A stretch of DNA of 64,000 bases from Prevotellaceae bacterium UBA1746. Lineage in GTDB: Bacteria > Bacteroidota > Bacteroidia > Bacteroidales > Bacteroidaceae. Positions 60,877-64,000 of this stretch are shown here, one piece after another. Position 1 is the first letter of the stretch; the number at the start of each line of letters is the position of its first letter. Made by a program: the position numbers and the translations under genes. The stretch covers positions 45,999 through 109,998 of the forward strand of contig DCHS01000007.1 of the NCBI GenBank assembly GCA_002314875.1, in the 5' to 3' direction. The notes beneath the pieces were generated by a model. That model did no database searches, had not been told where the DNA came from, and was given only the letters and a program-made list of their open reading frames with translations.

Positions 60877-63078
60877 ATGCATAAAATCCTATTATTTGCT
60901 TTCAGCCTTCTTTTTAGTCTGAATCTCTCTGCCCAATCCTCGGATATTTCACTCCGTTCTGTTACCGATGGCAGTTATTATCCTGAGTATATCTACGGTG
61001 TTAACCCGCTCAACGACGGTGAAAGCTACAGCCAGCTTTCTTCCGATGGAAAACAAATCACCCGTTCTTCTTTTAAGACAGGAAAACAAACCGGTGTCAT
61101 CTTCGATGTTGCTTCCGTTCGCAGCGAGACTTCTCTTCCCAAAATCGATGACTATATAATGAGTCCCGATGAAAAGAAAATTCTTATCAAGACGCAAACC
61201 AAGAAGATCTATCGTCGTACAGATACCGCTGTTTACTATATTTATGATGTGGTAAACAACAAGATGGAGCCCCTCAGCGAAGGTGGCCCCCAGACCTCTC
61301 CTGTATTCTCTCCTGATGGTAATGTCGTTGCTTTTGCTCGTGACAATAACCTTTTCCTTGTTAAGTTGCTTTTTAACAATGCTGAAACTCAGGTAACAAA
61401 GGATGGTAAGCGCAACGAAATCATCAACGGTATCCCTGACTGGGTTAACGAAGAGGAATTCTCAACAAAATGCAGTTTTACCTTCACCGCTGACTCCAAA
61501 ACCCTCTGCTGGATTCGCTATGACGAATCAAAGGTTCCTGTATATGAAATGCAGATGTGGAAAGGCCAGTCTCCCAAGCACGAAGAAAATGACCTTTATC
61601 CCCACGACTATACCTACAAGTACCCCATTGCCGGTGAACAGAATGCGACAGTCACCGTTCACTCTTTTGAAATCAAGAGCCGCGTAACCCGCCAGCTTGA
61701 TGTTCCCCTTGATGCAGACGGATACATTCCTCGCATCTTTGGCACAAGTGACGAGACGAAACTTGCCGTCGTTACCCTCAACCGCCACCAGGATCGTATG
61801 AACATCTATATGGTCAATCCTCTTTCCGGTATTGCTAAACTCGCTGTACAAGAAACCAACAGCAAGTATCTTCGTGAGAGTGCTTACACCGACCTCAAGT
61901 TCTATCCTGACGGCTTCGCCATGCTTTCTGAACGTTCCGGTTACCAGCATCTCTACTGGTATAACCTCAACGGCCAGTTGCTCCGCACGGTAACCAAGGG
62001 TGATTTTGAAGTAAGTGCTTTCTACGGCTATGACCCTACAACCCAGAAGTTCTACTATGCTTCTCATGAGGAAAGTCCCCTCAAGACTGCTGTTTATTGC
62101 AGCGACAAGAACGGCAAGGTAACCCGTCTTTCTACTGAGACTGGTTCCAACAGTGCAACCTTCTCCAAGTCTATGAAGTATTTCATGAATATCTGGAGCA
62201 ACCTGACTACCCCTCCCGTCACAACCCTTCGTGATGCTAACGGTAAGAAACTTGCTACCCTTGTGGACAATGCCAGTCTCAAGACAAAGGTTGATGCCGT
62301 TGCCGGTCAGCGTGAACTTTTCTCCTTAACTACTGCCGATGGTGTTCAACTCAATGGCTGGATGGTAAAGCCTCGTAACTTTGATCCTTCTAAGAAATAT
62401 CCCGTTCTTATGTATCAGTATAGCGGTCCTGGCTCGCAGGAGGTTAAAGACGCATGGGGTTCTGGTTTCTATCCTGGTCTGATCTTCGAAAGCTATATGG
62501 CTCAGGAAGGATATATCTTCGTTTGTGTTGATGGCCGTGGTACCGGAGCTCGTGGTGCAGAATTTGAAAAGTGTACCTACCTCCGCCTTGGTGATTTGGA
62601 AAGTCACGATCAGGTAGAAGCAGCCATCTGGCTTGGCCAGCAACCTTATGTTGATAAGGACCGCATCGGTATCTGGGGATGGAGCTTTGGTGGTTTCAAT
62701 ACCCTGATGTCTATGTCTGAAGGCCGTCCCGTCTTCCGTTGCGGTGTGGCTATCGCAGCTCCCAGCAACTGGCGTTACTATGACACTATTTATACAGAGC
62801 GTTTCATGCGTACCCCGCAGGAGAATGAAAACTACAACACCATTTCTCCCATTGGCCGTGCAAGCCAGCTCAGCGGTGACCTCCTCCTCATCCATGGTAC
62901 TGCCGATGATAATGTTCACTATCGCAACTGTACCGAAGTCAGCGAAGCCTACGTTCAGGCTGACAAGCAGTTCCAGATGCAGATTTATACCAACCGCAAC
63001 CACTCCATCTATGGTGGCAACACCCGCAACCACCTCATCACCCGAATGGTGGAATTCTTCAACAGCAAGATGAAGTAA
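60877..63078 (+). CDS. Dipeptidyl peptidase IV (S9 family)
   Basis: The 733-residue protein starts at 60877 (MHKILLFAFSLLFSLNLSAQ, signal peptide); codons upstream fall inside the promoter. The N-terminal part is an eight-bladed propeller with the DPP IV double-Glu anchor in PDWVNEEEF. The catalytic alpha/beta hydrolase has Ser603 in GWSFGG, Asp677 in HGTADDNVH and His709 in NRNHSIYGG. It removes X-Pro dipeptides from peptide N-termini in the periplasm or at the surface. Asaccharolytic and gut Bacteroidales use such enzymes for peptide nutrition. It ends at a strong terminator. Confidence 0.95.
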   Translation: MHKILLFAFSLLFSLNLSAQSSDISLRSVTDGSYYPEYIYGVNPLNDGESYSQLSSDGKQITRSSFKTGKQTGVIFDVASVRSETSLPKIDDYIMSPDEKKILIKTQTKKIYRRTDTAVYYIYDVVNNKMEPLSEGGPQTSPVFSPDGNVVAFARDNNLFLVKLLFNNAETQVTKDGKRNEIINGIPDWVNEEEFSTKCSFTFTADSKTLCWIRYDESKVPVYEMQMWKGQSPKHEENDLYPHDYTYKYPIAGEQNATVTVHSFEIKSRVTRQLDVPLDADGYIPRIFGTSDETKLAVVTLNRHQDRMNIYMVNPLSGIAKLAVQETNSKYLRESAYTDLKFYPDGFAMLSERSGYQHLYWYNLNGQLLRTVTKGDFEVSAFYGYDPTTQKFYYASHEESPLKTAVYCSDKNGKVTRLSTETGSNSATFSKSMKYFMNIWSNLTTPPVTTLRDANGKKLATLVDNASLKTKVDAVAGQRELFSLTTADGVQLNGWMVKPRNFDPSKKYPVLMYQYSGPGSQEVKDAWGSGFYPGLIFESYMAQEGYIFVCVDGRGTGARGAEFEKCTYLRLGDLESHDQVEAAIWLGQQPYVDKDRIGIWGWSFGGFNTLMSMSEGRPVFRCGVAIAAPSNWRYYDTIYTERFMRTPQENENYNTISPIGRASQLSGDLLLIHGTADDNVHYRNCTEVSEAYVQADKQFQMQIYTNRNHSIYGGNTRNHLITRMVEFFNSKMK

Positions 63079-63095
63079 GATTCTTAGAAAATAGA

Positions 63096-63132
63096 AAAGA
63101 CCAGCCTCGGATTACCCGAGGCTGGTCTTTTC
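63096..63132. terminator. Bidirectional terminator
   Basis: AGACCAGCCTCGG pairs with CCGAGGCTGGTCT around ATTAC, flanked by A and T runs. It separates the convergent DPP IV and barrel genes. Confidence 0.9.
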
Positions 63133-63167
63133 TATGTGCTTGAAGCACTCACTTATAGTTATTTCGC

Positions 63168-63887
63168 TTAGAAACGATAACCGAAGGTAAGGCTTGCATT
63201 GAAGTTCTTCATCTTGAAATCATAACCTCCTGTATAAAGGATGTGCTTCTGATCTTGGGTAAGCATATCGGTGATACCCCAATCCATGCCTAAAATGAAG
63301 TTATAGTGGTCGGCGTATTCAGCACCTACGCGGAAACCGAGGCCAAAGTCAAAACGCTGAGCTTCAAGAAAACCATTATTGCTGTCGCGGAAGAAATTCT
63401 TAGTCACATCCTCGCTATAATCGTCGTACTTTAAAAGATACTTACCATTGGTTCCGAAAGCGAAATAAGGACCAAAATCTGCATAAACACCAACCATGTG
63501 GGGGAGGTTATAACGATAACCCACATGAACAGGGAGAGATAAATACATCGGACGAGCAATAGCAGTAGCACCCGTAACACCAAGTACATCAGAAACATGA
63601 TCGCGTGCACCCTTCATGGAGTATTCCAAACTACCATTAATAAAGATACCATAGCACTCAGGAAGCATATATTCACCACGAATACCAAGGTTAAATCCAG
63701 CCTTTGGATTCATAGCCCATCCAGGTTCAAGACCACGGAAGTTGCTGATGTTCATACCAAAATAGGTCATGAAAGTAACACCATTGTCGCGGTCCATTCC
63801 CATTCGATCGTAGGGGTCAAAGCCACCGGCCTTAGCACTGCTTGCCATCATCAGCATAACAAGTGCAGAAAACATTATCTTTTTCAT
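63168..63887 (-). CDS. PorT-like outer membrane beta-barrel protein
   Basis: The 239-residue protein has signal peptide MKKIMFSALVMLMMASSAKA and an eight-strand-like barrel: VTFMTYFGMNISNF, NPKAGFNLGIRGEYML, YLSLPVHVGYRYNL and VGVYADFGPYFAFG, with the C-terminal strand ending TFGYRF, as expected for BAM insertion. It matches the outer-membrane beta-barrel (PorT/OMP_b-brl_2) group. No specific function was recognised. The 113 bp upstream to the window end hold only a small CTTGAA/TTCAAG hairpin and no clear -7 element, so the promoter may be unusual or lie outside. Confidence 0.85.
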   Translation of the reverse strand: MKKIMFSALVMLMMASSAKAGGFDPYDRMGMDRDNGVTFMTYFGMNISNFRGLEPGWAMNPKAGFNLGIRGEYMLPECYGIFINGSLEYSMKGARDHVSDVLGVTGATAIARPMYLSLPVHVGYRYNLPHMVGVYADFGPYFAFGTNGKYLLKYDDYSEDVTKNFFRDSNNGFLEAQRFDFGLGFRVGAEYADHYNFILGMDWGITDMLTQDQKHILYTGGYDFKMKNFNASLTFGYRF

Positions 63888-64000
63888 TTTTCTAAATATA
63901 TTGTTCTTTATTAATATGTGCTTGAAACGAAAGCTTCAAGTTGTTTTGTTAATATCAAGTTTATTACCAGCCTGTTACACTCCAGCCCGCAGCTTTGTAC

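Noticed and set aside
1..64000. tRNA, rRNA, insertion sequences and prophage genes
   Set aside because: None was seen on either strand when reading the intergenic regions and protein products.

Overview
The window reads as a chromosomal stretch of a Bacteroidales bacterium, most likely Prevotellaceae. Evidence: a SusC/SusD pair, a fused MurF-Alr enzyme, TonB-dependent receptors, LptC preceded by a Bacteroidetes-type outer-membrane protein, GSCFA, DUF4153 and DUF4369 proteins, and many promoters of the Bacteroidetes form (-7 TAnnTTTG, often with TTTG 19-20 nt upstream). Shine-Dalgarno sequences are mostly absent. No rRNA, tRNA, CRISPR array, transposase or phage gene was seen. The family-level assignment is inference.

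Layout. 1-2.4 kb: 3' end of ilvC, a duplicated terminator, a small unit encoding a 38-residue membrane peptide and an orphan RCK_C-like protein, and a LysR regulator. 2.5-8.1 kb: an RSH alarmone enzyme whose synthetase motifs look lost, a MATE transporter, and a PHP phosphoesterase/GSCFA/unknown operon. 8.2-10.9 kb: a COG0523 metal GTPase with a very His/Asp/Cys-rich linker, followed by a SpoIID-domain protein. 10.9-20.1 kb (minus strand): a surface lipoprotein, then a likely operon of TlpA-like protein, DUF4153 protein, trmO, clpS, clpA and aat, which holds a whole N-degron pathway. 20.2-26.8 kb: a three-component heavy-metal RND efflux operon divergent from an AraC-type regulator. 26.9-34.4 kb (minus strand): membrane proteins, an FtsB-like protein, queF-queC, lysS, a candidate free-standing structured RNA, and murF-alr.

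34.6-40.4 kb: two BtuB-like TonB receptors, pointing toward each other, flank an acidic lipoprotein and a 0.7-kb intergenic region with a four-unit palindromic array of 22-bp period. 40.6-44.4 kb: a CNNM/CBS transporter-like protein, a DUF4369 lipoprotein, and a minus-strand operon of an acidic unknown protein, a stand-alone NrdJb-like protein and folB. 44.5-54.9 kb: a GH20 hexosaminidase, an outer-membrane protein with lptC, and a susC-susD-lipoprotein locus behind a leader with a terminator-like hairpin. 55-64 kb: ppiD, mfd, a dipeptidyl-peptidase IV and a PorT-like barrel.

Functional themes are envelope biogenesis and nutrient import (murF-alr, lptC, ppiD, TonB and Sus systems, GH20, DPP IV), metal handling, tRNA modification (queC, queF, trmO) and proteostasis (ClpS/ClpA/Aat). 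The items most worth following up are the structured RNA at 31576-31753, the 22-bp array at 36710-36793, the NrdJb-like protein fused by a 4-bp overlap to folB, and the RSH with an intact hydrolase but altered synthetase site.
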